From assembly GCF_000826525.2 (NCBI RefSeq), contig NZ_LN651331.1, positions 124,001 to 188,000 on the forward strand: 64,000 bases of DNA. The letters run 5' to 3'. The number at the start of each line of letters is the position of its first letter. The first letter of the stretch is position 1. Below, one piece after another: positions 54,371-62,089 of the stretch. This DNA comes from Mobilicoccus massiliensis (GTDB taxonomy: Bacteria > Actinomycetota > Actinomycetes > Actinomycetales > Dermatophilaceae). Made by a program: the position numbers and the translations under genes. The notes beneath the pieces were generated by a model, which worked only from the letters and a program-made list of their open reading frames with translations, ran no database searches and was not told the DNA's origin.

Positions 54371-55363
54371 ATGTTGTACTGGTTCTTCAAACTGGTCCTC
54401 ATCGGACCCGTGCTGCGCCTGCTGTTCCGCCCGTGGGTGGAGGGGGCCGAGAACGTTCCCGCGCACGGCCCGGCCATCCTCGCGAGCAACCATCTCTCGT
54501 TCAGCGATTCGATCTTCCTGCCGCTCATGTGCCCGCGGCGGATCACGTTTCCGGCCAAGAGCGACTACTTCACCCAGCCGGGGCTGATCGGCCGACTCAA
54601 GGCCGCGTTCTTCCGCGGCACGGGGCAGATCCCCATCGACCGCTCCGGCGGAGCCGCGAGCCAGGTGGCGATGGACGCGGGTCTGGCGGTGCTGCGCCGG
54701 GGCGAGTTGTTCGGCATCTACCCCGAGGGCACGCGGTCTCCCGACGGCCGCCTCTACCGGGGCAAGACCGGCATCGCCAGGCTCGCCCTGAAGGCCGGGG
54801 TCCCCGTCGTCCCGGTGGCGATGATCGACACCGACAAGGCTCAGCCGACCGGCCAGAAGATTCCGAGGATCATGCGGGTGGGGATGCGCTTCGGCGAGCC
54901 GATGGACTTCTCGCAGTACGCCGGGCAGGCCGGAGATCGCGAGGTGCTCCGTCGCGTCACCGACGAGATCATGGCGGCGCTCGCGAGGCTGTCGGGTCAG
55001 GAGTACGTCGACGAGTACGCGGCCACGGTCAAGGCACGCCTCGCCGCCCAGGCCAAGGAGCAGCTCGCCGCCAAGGCGGAGCACCTCGTGGCGGCGGCCA
55101 AGGCCGAAGGAGCACAGGCGCAGGCACGGGCCCAGGCCACTGCGGAGAACCTCGTCAACACGGCCAAGGCCGAGGGTGCGCAGGCGCAGGCGCGGGCCGA
55201 GGAGCTCATCGCCGCGGCCCGCGAGGAGGTCCAGCGACGGCGGGCCGCGCGTGCGGAGGACGCCGACCGTGCTCCCGGAGCTCGTGGAGCCGCCGGCGCC
55301 TCGACGCCCGACTCCGCAGATTCGGGCGACGCACCGCCTCCTGCGACCCCGCCCGCGGGATGA
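54371..55363 (+). CDS. plsC: PlsC-type 1-acylglycerol-3-phosphate acyltransferase with a repetitive helical tail
   Basis: The first 215 residues are a lysophosphatidate acyltransferase: catalytic NHLSFSD (H41, D46), the acyl-acceptor motif YPEGTRSPDGRLY (E119) and VPVVPVAMI. They follow a hydrophobic N-terminus (FFKLVLIGPVLRLLF). Residues about 220-305 form an Ala/Gln/Lys/Glu-rich helix with a 22-residue repeat beginning AKAEGAQAQARA (encoded at 55100 and 55166), then a disordered Pro/Asp tail. The acyltransferase usually ends near residue 230, so the tail is an addition. The ATG follows AGGAGG; the stop overlaps the histidine kinase start (ATGA). Confidence 0.9.
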   Translation: MLYWFFKLVLIGPVLRLLFRPWVEGAENVPAHGPAILASNHLSFSDSIFLPLMCPRRITFPAKSDYFTQPGLIGRLKAAFFRGTGQIPIDRSGGAASQVAMDAGLAVLRRGELFGIYPEGTRSPDGRLYRGKTGIARLALKAGVPVVPVAMIDTDKAQPTGQKIPRIMRVGMRFGEPMDFSQYAGQAGDREVLRRVTDEIMAALARLSGQEYVDEYAATVKARLAAQAKEQLAAKAEHLVAAAKAEGAQAQARAQATAENLVNTAKAEGAQAQARAEELIAAAREEVQRRRAARAEDADRAPGARGAAGASTPDSADSGDAPPPATPPAG

Positions 55364-56625
55364 CGCCCGGGCGGTGGATGCCGTCCGTCGCGGAGGCGTC
55401 GACGGCGGACCCGGCGGACGCGCGCGTCATCCTCGCGTTCTGGTCGGCGCTCGATCTGCTGCGCCCGCTGGTGTTGATCTACGTCGTGCATCAGTACGTC
55501 GGTCGCCTCGAGCAGGTCGAGCATCCGGCCGTGGGCTGGACGATCCTCGCGGTGCTCGCCGCCTGGACCCTCGCCACGCTGTTCGTCCGTCGACGCACGG
55601 CGGGGTGGCTCGCCGTCGAGCTCGCGATCGGCGTGGGCGGCATCCTCGCCTCGGGCTGGACGGATTCGACCGCGGTCATCGAGGCGGGGGCGCCGACGGT
55701 GCCGGGCATGTGGCCCTCGGCGACCGTACTGTCGTGGGCCGTGCTCGGCGGCCCACTGGGCGGTACCTGCGCGGCCCTCGCCATCGCGATCGCCGACCTC
55801 GTGCTCGTGCGCACGCCGAACGCGATCACCTTTCACAACATCGTCATCCTGCTGCTGCTCGGCTCGCTCGTCGGCTACTGCGCCGAGCTCGTGCGCGAGG
55901 GACACCGCATCGCGCAGGAGGCCGAGGCCGTGCGGGCGCGGGCGCTCGAACGGGAGCGGCTGGCGCGCAGCGTCCACGACGGGGTGCTGCAGGCGCTGAG
56001 CTTCGTCCACCGCCGCGGCCTCGAGATCGGCGGCGAGACCGGTGAACTCGGCCGATTGGCCGCCGAGCAGGAGCGCAACCTGCGTGAGCTCCTCCGCGTG
56101 CCCGTCGATCCCGTTGCACGCTCGTCCCGAACCGGTGAGGCCGACGGCGGCACGGCCGATCTCGCCCTGCTGCTCACCGCCCACGCGGGCGATCGGGTCA
56201 GCGTCGTCGACACCGGTGATCGTGTCGTCATGCCTCGCGGCCGTGCCCGAGAGATCGACGCAGCCGTGACGGCGGCGCTCGACAACGTCGAACGGCACGC
56301 CGGCCCGCAGGCCCGCGCCTGGATCCTGCTCGAGCGCCTCGGCTCCGAGGTGGTCGTCACCGTTCGCGACAACGGGGTCGGCATACCGCCGGGGCGGCTG
56401 GCGCAGGCTCGCGACGAGGGGCGTCTGGGAGTGTGCTCGAGCATCGTCAGCCGGATGCGTGATCTCGGCGGCCGGGCCGACATCACGTCCTCCGGCAGCG
56501 GCACGCAGGTCGTGCTGCGGGCGCCGGTGTCCGCACCCGCGGGCACCTCCGAGCCGCTGGGGAGTGCCGGGGGCGTCGAGCAGGGGCAGCAGGTCGAGAC
56601 CCACGAGAGGAAGAGGACCGGATGA
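55360..56625 (+). CDS. MacS-type sensor histidine kinase
   Basis: This 421-residue kinase has five to six N-terminal membrane helices (about residues 22-165) and a cytoplasmic kinase core of the HisKA_3/NarX class: the phospho-acceptor His in LARSVHDGVLQALSFVH, then a GHKL ATPase domain with DNVERHAGPQA (N box), VRDNGVGIPPGRL (G1) and GSGTQVVLRAP (G2). The membrane sensor part resembles the DUF5931/MacS group of actinobacteria. It is translationally coupled to plsC upstream and to the response regulator downstream (ATGA), suggesting sensing of membrane or envelope state. Confidence 0.9.
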   Translation: MTPGRWMPSVAEASTADPADARVILAFWSALDLLRPLVLIYVVHQYVGRLEQVEHPAVGWTILAVLAAWTLATLFVRRRTAGWLAVELAIGVGGILASGWTDSTAVIEAGAPTVPGMWPSATVLSWAVLGGPLGGTCAALAIAIADLVLVRTPNAITFHNIVILLLLGSLVGYCAELVREGHRIAQEAEAVRARALERERLARSVHDGVLQALSFVHRRGLEIGGETGELGRLAAEQERNLRELLRVPVDPVARSSRTGEADGGTADLALLLTAHAGDRVSVVDTGDRVVMPRGRAREIDAAVTAALDNVERHAGPQARAWILLERLGSEVVVTVRDNGVGIPPGRLAQARDEGRLGVCSSIVSRMRDLGGRADITSSGSGTQVVLRAPVSAPAGTSEPLGSAGGVEQGQQVETHERKRTG

Positions 56626-57326
56626 CCGACGCGAACGACGGAGCGGGCGGGGCAACAGCGGCGGGACAGGCGCCGGCCGTGGTCGTCGCCGACGATCACC
56701 CGATGTGGCGGGACGCGGTGGCCCGGGATCTGGAGTCGGCCGGGATGCGGGTCGTCGCGACGGCCGCGGACGGGCGGGCCGCCATCGACCGCACGATCGC
56801 CGTGCGCCCCGACGTGCTCGTGCTCGACCTCAACCTGCCCGTGGTGCACGGGGTGCAGGTGTGTCGCCGCCTGCAGGAGGCGGTGCCGGAGGTGCGGATC
56901 CTCGTGCTCTCGGCGAGTGGCGAGGCCGACGACGTGCTGCAGGCCGTCAAGGAGGGGGCGACGGGGTACCTCGTGAAGTCGGCGAGCCGCGAGGAGTTCC
57001 TCGACGCGGTGCGACGCACCGCGGACGGCCGGGCCGTGTTCACCCCCGGACTCGCCGGCCTCGTGCTCGGGGAGTTCCGCCGGCTGGCCGTCGAACCGGT
57101 GGCCGAGGATCCGGCGCCGGAGCTCACGCCGCGGGAGACCGAGATCCTGCGGTACGTCGCCACGGGCATGAGCTACCGCGAGATCGCCGAGACGCTCGTC
57201 GTCAGCCACCGCACCGTGCAGAACCACGTGCAGAACACCCTCGGCAAGCTGCAGTTGCACAACCGGGTGCAGCTCGCCCGGTACGCCGTGGCCAAGGGCA
57301 TCGTCGACGCCGAGGAAACGGGCTGA
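56622..57326 (+). CDS. NarL/LuxR-type response regulator
   Basis: The 234-residue protein has a receiver domain with VVVADDHPMWRDAV, the phospho-acceptor Asp in VLVLDLNLP and the conserved Lys in YLVKSASREEF. A C-terminal LuxR helix-turn-helix follows (LTPRETEILRYVATGMSYRE, VSHRTVQNHVQNTLGKL). It is the cognate partner of the upstream kinase, with the two genes overlapping by 4 bp. Confidence 0.95.
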   Translation: MTDANDGAGGATAAGQAPAVVVADDHPMWRDAVARDLESAGMRVVATAADGRAAIDRTIAVRPDVLVLDLNLPVVHGVQVCRRLQEAVPEVRILVLSASGEADDVLQAVKEGATGYLVKSASREEFLDAVRRTADGRAVFTPGLAGLVLGEFRRLAVEPVAEDPAPELTPRETEILRYVATGMSYREIAETLVVSHRTVQNHVQNTLGKLQLHNRVQLARYAVAKGIVDAEETG

Positions 57327-57426
57327 GCCCCTGCCGGCCCGGCGCCGTCCCCGGGGGAAACCCGCCTCGATCGCTGATGTATGCCCGGTGGGCGAACCCG
57401 TGGGCTTGGCGTGCGCCGGCTCCCAT

Positions 57427-57432
57427 TACCCT
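57427..57432 (+). promoter_or_regulatory. -10 box for a leaderless aroG transcript
   Basis: TACCCT lies at -12 to -7 of the GTG at 57439, with no Shine-Dalgarno sequence. Confidence 0.6.
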
Positions 57433-57438
57433 GGCCGG

Positions 57439-58803
57439 GTGACTGCGAACGACACCCTCACCTGGGCCGACCTGCCCGCACGCCAGCAACCGGTGTGGCC
57501 GGACGCCGACGCGCTGGCCGCCGCACAGCGCACGTTGTCGACCTATCCGCCGCTGGTGTTCGCCGGCGAGTGCGACATCCTGCGCCGTCGCCTCGGTGAC
57601 GCGGCCCGCGGCGAGGCGTTCGTCCTCATGGGCGGCGACTGCGCCGAGACGTTCGCGTCGGCCACAGCCGACAACATCCGTGACCGGGTCAAGACGATCC
57701 TGCAGATGGCCGCCGTGCTCACGTACGGCGCGAGCCTGCCGGTGGTCAAGATCGGGCGCATGGCCGGGCAGTACGCCAAGCCGCGCAGCAAGAACACCGA
57801 GACGCGCGGCGACGTCGAGCTGCCGGCCTACCGCGGCGACATGGTCAACGACTTCGCGTTCGACGAGGCGTCGCGCACCCCCGACCCCCAGCGACTCCTG
57901 CGCGCCTACCACGCGAGCTCGGCCACGCTCAACCTCGTGCGCGCGTTCACCCAGGGTGGCTTCGCCGACCTGCGGCACGTGCACGACTGGAACCGCGGGT
58001 TCATGTCGAACAAGGCGAACAAGCGCTACGAGCGCATCGCCCGCGACATCGATCGCGCGATGCGGTTCATGAACGCGTGCGGTGTCGACTTCGAGGCGCT
58101 GCGCCGGGTCGACGTGTGGGCCAGTCACGAGGCGCTGCTGCTCGACTACGAGAAGCCGCTGACCCGCATCGACTCGCGCACCGGGCGCCCCTACGGCACC
58201 TCCGGGCACTTCCTGTGGGTCGGTGAGCGCACCCGTGAGCGCGAGGGCGCGCACCTCGATTACGTCGAGCGCATCACCAACCCCATCGGGGTCAAGCTCG
58301 GGCCGACGGCCACGGGCGAGGACGCCGTCGAGCTGCTCGAGCGGCTCGACCCCGATCGCGACCCCGGCCGGCTCACGTTCATCACGCGAATGGGGCAGGA
58401 CAAGATCCGGGAGGCGCTGCCGCCCATCCTCGAGGCGGTCAAGGCCTCCGGTCACCTGCCCACGTGGGTGTGCGATCCGATGCACGGCAACACGTTCTCC
58501 ACCGAGAACGGGTACAAGACACGCCGGTTCGAAGACATCGTCGAGGAGGTGCGGGGCTTCTTCGAGGCGCACGCCCAGGTGGGCACCCACCCCGGCGGCC
58601 TCCACGTCGAGCTGACCGGCAACGACGTCACCGAATGCCTCGGCGGAGTCATGCACCTCGAGGACGCCGACCTCGAGCGACGCTACGAGACGCTCTGCGA
58701 CCCGCGGCTCAACCACCAGCAGAGCCTCGAGCTGGCGTTCGTCGTCGCCGAGATGCTCGCCGAGCGCACCGGCGGGATCGCCGCCGACGAGCCGGGGGAC
58801 TGA
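57439..58803 (+). CDS. aroG: Class II DAHP synthase
   Basis: The enzyme condenses phosphoenolpyruvate and erythrose 4-phosphate in the first shikimate step. The 454-residue protein has the class II blocks FVLMGGDCAETF (metal-binding Cys), VVKIGRMAGQYAKPRS, DWNRGFMSNKANKRYE, the metal/PEP site VCDPMHGNTFST, and GGLHVELTGNDVTECLGG. All expected catalytic residues are present. The GTG at 57439 is preferred over an ATG-like upstream frame at 57388 because a leaderless -10 box fits it. It is the actinobacterial orthologue of the mycobacterial aroG. Confidence 0.96.
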   Translation: MTANDTLTWADLPARQQPVWPDADALAAAQRTLSTYPPLVFAGECDILRRRLGDAARGEAFVLMGGDCAETFASATADNIRDRVKTILQMAAVLTYGASLPVVKIGRMAGQYAKPRSKNTETRGDVELPAYRGDMVNDFAFDEASRTPDPQRLLRAYHASSATLNLVRAFTQGGFADLRHVHDWNRGFMSNKANKRYERIARDIDRAMRFMNACGVDFEALRRVDVWASHEALLLDYEKPLTRIDSRTGRPYGTSGHFLWVGERTREREGAHLDYVERITNPIGVKLGPTATGEDAVELLERLDPDRDPGRLTFITRMGQDKIREALPPILEAVKASGHLPTWVCDPMHGNTFSTENGYKTRRFEDIVEEVRGFFEAHAQVGTHPGGLHVELTGNDVTECLGGVMHLEDADLERRYETLCDPRLNHQQSLELAFVVAEMLAERTGGIAADEPGD

Positions 58804-58812
58804 GCCGGCGCC

Positions 58813-59409
58813 GTGAGCGATCCGCTCGACGAGCTACGCGACCCGACCCCGCTGCCGCCCGGGCAGCGGGAGGTGCCGCTACGCCCGATGCACTACGGGC
58901 GGGTGCCGCGCGTCGACCTCGCCTCGTGGTCCCTGACGATCGAAGGGGCCACGGTCGACGGGTCGATGACACGGCTGCTATGGGCGGATCTCGAGTCGCT
59001 GCCGCACATCGAGGTCCGCGCCGACCACCACTGCGTGTCACGACGCAGTACGACGGGGCTCGTCTGGGGAGGCATCCCCGCGCGGGCGATCGTCGAGCTC
59101 GCGCCGCCGGCGCGTGAGGCCCAGTGGGTGCTCGCGTCGGCGGCGTACGGCTACCACGCCAACATCACCGTGGACGATCTGCTGTCGTCGCGTTCGCTGC
59201 TCGCCACCCATCTCGACGGCGAGCCCCTCGCACCGGAGCACGGGTGGCCGATGCGGCTCGTCCTCCCACACCTGTACGGGTTCAAGGGGCCCAAGTGGCT
59301 CATGGCGCTGGAGTACCTCGCCACACCGCAGCGCGGGTTCTGGGAGGAACGCGGCTATCACTTCACCGGTGACGTGTGGCGCGAGGAGCGGTACGCCCAC
59401 CAGGAGTGA
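58813..59409 (+). CDS. Sulfite-oxidase-like molybdopterin oxidoreductase
   Basis: The 198-residue protein is a compact member of the sulfite oxidase molybdopterin-domain family. It contains LTIEGATVDG, the molybdenum-ligand Cys in ADHHCVSRRSTTGLVWGGIP, and GFKGPKWLMALEYLA followed by FWEERGYHFTGDVW. It has no signal peptide and lacks the dimerisation domain of true sulfite oxidases. The substrate is unknown. The GTG at 58813 lies 9 bp after the aroG stop. Confidence 0.85.
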   Translation: MSDPLDELRDPTPLPPGQREVPLRPMHYGRVPRVDLASWSLTIEGATVDGSMTRLLWADLESLPHIEVRADHHCVSRRSTTGLVWGGIPARAIVELAPPAREAQWVLASAAYGYHANITVDDLLSSRSLLATHLDGEPLAPEHGWPMRLVLPHLYGFKGPKWLMALEYLATPQRGFWEERGYHFTGDVWREERYAHQE

Positions 59410-59445
59410 GGCGACTCTCCAGGCGCTTCGCTCGGGTGATCTCGA

Positions 59446-61581
59446 TCAGACGACGTTGAGGACGACCCGGCTGCCCTGGGGAGCGGTGGCGCCCTGGGGC
59501 TCGGTGGAGCGGGCCAGGCCGAGCACGCCGCCGAGGATGCGGTTGACCTTGACCTCGAACCCCGCATTCTTGAGCTTGGCCACGGCCTCGCGTTCGCTGA
59601 GGCCCTGCACGGGCGGCACCGCGACCATGACCGGGCCCTTGCTCACGGTGAGGGTGATCTCGTCGCCCTTGTGGAGGGTGCCGGTGGGAGAGGTCGAGAC
59701 GATCGAGCCCGCGGGCACGGTGCGGCTGTTGACGCGTTCGTCGGCGACCGTGACGGTGATGCCGAACTTCTCGAGCCGGGCCTGCGCGTCGGCCAACGGC
59801 ATGCCGGGGATGTCGTCGACGGGCACCGGCTGGCGTCCCTTGCTCACGACGAGGGTGACGGTGGTGTCGGGCTTGGACGAGGTGCCCTTGGCGGGCTCGG
59901 TGCGGACGACCTCGCCCTTCGGGACCTCGTCGTCGTAGACCTCTCGAACGGTGGCGGCCGGCGCGAGATGCGCCTCGGTGACGGCGGCTCTCGCCTGCTC
60001 GACCCCGAGACCGGTGACGTCGGGCACGTCGTAGCGCTCGGGACCCTTGCTCACGACGATCGTCACGGGGGTTCCTCGGCGCACCACCGTGCCCGGCTGC
60101 ACGTCGGTGTTCATCACCGAGTCGGCCGGCGCAGTCTCCGAGAACTGCTGCTCGGTGACCGGCACGAGGTCGTTGTCGCGCACCGCCTGCTCGGCCGCCA
60201 CGGTGTCGAGACCGGTGAGGGTCGGGACGGTGCGCTCTCCCGGAGGCCCGAACCACCAGTACGCGGCGCCGCCCGCGGCGATGAGGGCCGCGGCGAGAGC
60301 GAGGAGGAGCGCGGTGCGGCGGCCGTGTCGTCGGGTGGCGTCGGGGGCGTCCGGGGGTGACGGGTCGGTGTTCTCGGCCGGGCCGGAGGCGGTCGTGGCG
60401 GGGTTTCCGGCGGCGGCCGCGGACGAGCCGGAGCGCGCGAGTCGGGGGATCGTCTGCGTCTCGCGGCGGAGGGGACGGGTGAGGTGCTGCTCGCGGGATC
60501 GCGTGACGGCGCCGACCCCGGCGAAGGACTTCTCGTGGGCCTCCTCGGCAGCAGCCGCGCCGGTGGCCTCCATCCGGTCGGGGCGGTGGTCGAGCACCTG
60601 CGTCGGCAGCCCGAGCCGGGTGGTGCGCACGGCCGCGAGGAAGTCTGCGGCGGTGGCGTAGCGATCGTCGGGGTTCGTGCGGGTGGCGCGGGCGACGAGT
60701 TCGTCGAGGGCGCCGGGGAGTTCGGGTACCTGATCCGAGGGCCGTGCCAGGGTGCCGTTGACGTGCTGCCAGGCGATGTGGATGGGGGAGTCGCCCTCGA
60801 CGGCGGGCGTGCCGGTGAGCATCTCGTGGAGCACCAGGCCGGCGGTGTAGAGATCGGTGCGTTCGTCGGAGCGGCCGTGCTCGACCTGCTCGGGGGCGAG
60901 GTACGCGACGGTGCCGAGGAGCGGGCCCGTGCGTCCCGTGGCGGTGCTCGTCCCCATCGCGCGGGCGAGCCCGAAGTCGGCGACCTTGACGTGGCGGTGG
61001 CCGGAGGTGCCGCCGCGGGCTCCGTCGTGTCGGCCAACGCCGTCGTCTGAGTGCTCATCGCCGGGCTCGGGGGAGTCGTCGTCGTCTGGGTCGTGCGGAT
61101 CGTGCGGGTCGTGTGAGTCGTGTGAGTCGCACGAGACGAGGACGTTCTCGGGCTTGATGTCGCGGTGGAGGATGCCCTTGCGGTGGGCGGCCTGCAGGGC
61201 CTGGAGGACGTCGGCGGCGATGTCGAGGGCCTCTCGCGGGGTGAGGGCTCCGTGGTCGGCGAGCAGGTCGCGCAGGGTCTGGCCGTCGACGAACTCCATC
61301 GCGAGGAAGAGGAGGCCGTCGTCCTCGCCCTGGTCGAAGACCGCGACGACGTTCGGATGCGAGAGCCTCGCCGCGGCCCGCGCCTCGCGGCGGAACCGGG
61401 TGACGAAATCGGGATCGCGGGCGAGGTCGGGGCGCATGACCTTGAGGGCGACCTGACGGTCGAGGCGCGTGTCGAGGGCGGCGTAGACACTGCCCATGCC
61501 GCCGTCGGCGATGTGGGTGAGCACCGTGTAGCGGCCGTCGACCGTGCGGCCGACGAGCTCGTCCTGCTCCACGCTCGCCAC
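59446..61581 (-). CDS. pknL: PknL-type PASTA serine/threonine kinase with an Asp/His-rich insertion
   Basis: The 711-residue membrane kinase has an N-terminal Hanks-type domain (K47 in VALKVMR, HRDIKPENVL at 139-148, ADFGLARAMG at 201-210), a juxtamembrane linker, one helix (LLLALAAALIAAGGAAYWWFG) and four C-terminal PASTA domains (about 445-711). Residues 151-197, between the catalytic loop and DFG, are a 47-residue insertion starting CDSHDSHDPHDPHDPDDDDS. The adjacent Rv2175c-like gene supports pknL identity; mycobacterial PknL lacks PASTA domains, but corynebacterial PknL has them. A GTG start at 61581 fits a TAGACT -10 box at 61589-61594. Confidence 0.93.
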   Translation of the reverse strand: MASVEQDELVGRTVDGRYTVLTHIADGGMGSVYAALDTRLDRQVALKVMRPDLARDPDFVTRFRREARAAARLSHPNVVAVFDQGEDDGLLFLAMEFVDGQTLRDLLADHGALTPREALDIAADVLQALQAAHRKGILHRDIKPENVLVSCDSHDSHDPHDPHDPDDDDSPEPGDEHSDDGVGRHDGARGGTSGHRHVKVADFGLARAMGTSTATGRTGPLLGTVAYLAPEQVEHGRSDERTDLYTAGLVLHEMLTGTPAVEGDSPIHIAWQHVNGTLARPSDQVPELPGALDELVARATRTNPDDRYATAADFLAAVRTTRLGLPTQVLDHRPDRMEATGAAAAEEAHEKSFAGVGAVTRSREQHLTRPLRRETQTIPRLARSGSSAAAAGNPATTASGPAENTDPSPPDAPDATRRHGRRTALLLALAAALIAAGGAAYWWFGPPGERTVPTLTGLDTVAAEQAVRDNDLVPVTEQQFSETAPADSVMNTDVQPGTVVRRGTPVTIVVSKGPERYDVPDVTGLGVEQARAAVTEAHLAPAATVREVYDDEVPKGEVVRTEPAKGTSSKPDTTVTLVVSKGRQPVPVDDIPGMPLADAQARLEKFGITVTVADERVNSRTVPAGSIVSTSPTGTLHKGDEITLTVSKGPVMVAVPPVQGLSEREAVAKLKNAGFEVKVNRILGGVLGLARSTEPQGATAPQGSRVVLNVV

Positions 61582-61654
61582 GGTCGGCAGTCTAGGGCGC
61601 CCGGTGCGGTCGACGGCTGTGCGGCGCGCGGAGCCGCTCTGGCACTCTGGTGGG

Positions 61655-62050
61655 GTGACCGATCAGCAGTTCCCCACCGACGCCGACCTGCTCGCCGGGC
61701 TGGAGACCCTCGTCGACGCCTGGATCTCCGTGCCCGAGGCCGCCGAGCTGCAGGGCGTCTCGCTCTCGGCCGTGCGCACCCAGATCAAGGATCGCGAGTT
61801 CGTCGCCGTACGCCGCGGCCCCAACAACGCCGTGTACATCCCGGCCGCGTTCGTCACCGCCGAGGGTCCGCTCGCCAACCTGCACGGGACGATCGTCGTG
61901 CTCGCCGACGGCGGCATGAACGACCTCGAGCTCCTCACGTGGCTCTTCACCCCGCAGGAGGGACTCGTCGGCGACGGCGCTCCCATGAGCGCCCTGCTCG
62001 CCGGGCAGAAGACCGAGGTTCGGCGCCGGGCCATGGAGACCGCGTTCTGA
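61655..62050 (+). CDS. Rv2175c-type DNA-binding protein
   Basis: The 131-residue protein has a winged helix-turn-helix (WISVPEAAELQGVSLSAVRT, residues about 24-50) and the C-terminal block GTIVVLADGGMNDLELLTWLF typical of the Rv2175c family. In M. tuberculosis Rv2175c is a substrate of PknL, phosphorylated on a Thr near the N-terminus, which reduces DNA binding. Here Thr8 lies in the same region (TDQQFPTDADLL). The GTG at 61655 is the plausible start. It is divergent from pknL. Confidence 0.88.
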   Translation: MTDQQFPTDADLLAGLETLVDAWISVPEAAELQGVSLSAVRTQIKDREFVAVRRGPNNAVYIPAAFVTAEGPLANLHGTIVVLADGGMNDLELLTWLFTPQEGLVGDGAPMSALLAGQKTEVRRRAMETAF

Positions 62051-62079
62051 CGTCGGTTCTGACGTCGGTTCTGACGCCG
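62044..62079. repeat. Three tandem 12-bp units spanning the Rv2175c-like stop codon
   Basis: GTTCTGACGTCG is repeated at 62044, 62056 and 62068 (the last ending CCG). Because 12 is a multiple of three, each unit supplies an in-frame TGA, giving three successive stops. Confidence 0.85.
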
Positions 62080-62089
62080 ACGCGACCGG

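Noticed and set aside
53743..55359. A 539-residue upstream extension of the histidine kinase frame
   Set aside because: It runs through plsC in another frame and is Arg/Pro-rich. The ATG at 55360 overlapping the plsC stop is the natural start.
61084..61135. Short repeats resembling a CRISPR or regulatory array
   Set aside because: The repeats of GGTCGTG type lie in frame inside pknL and encode the Asp/His-rich insertion; there are no spacers.
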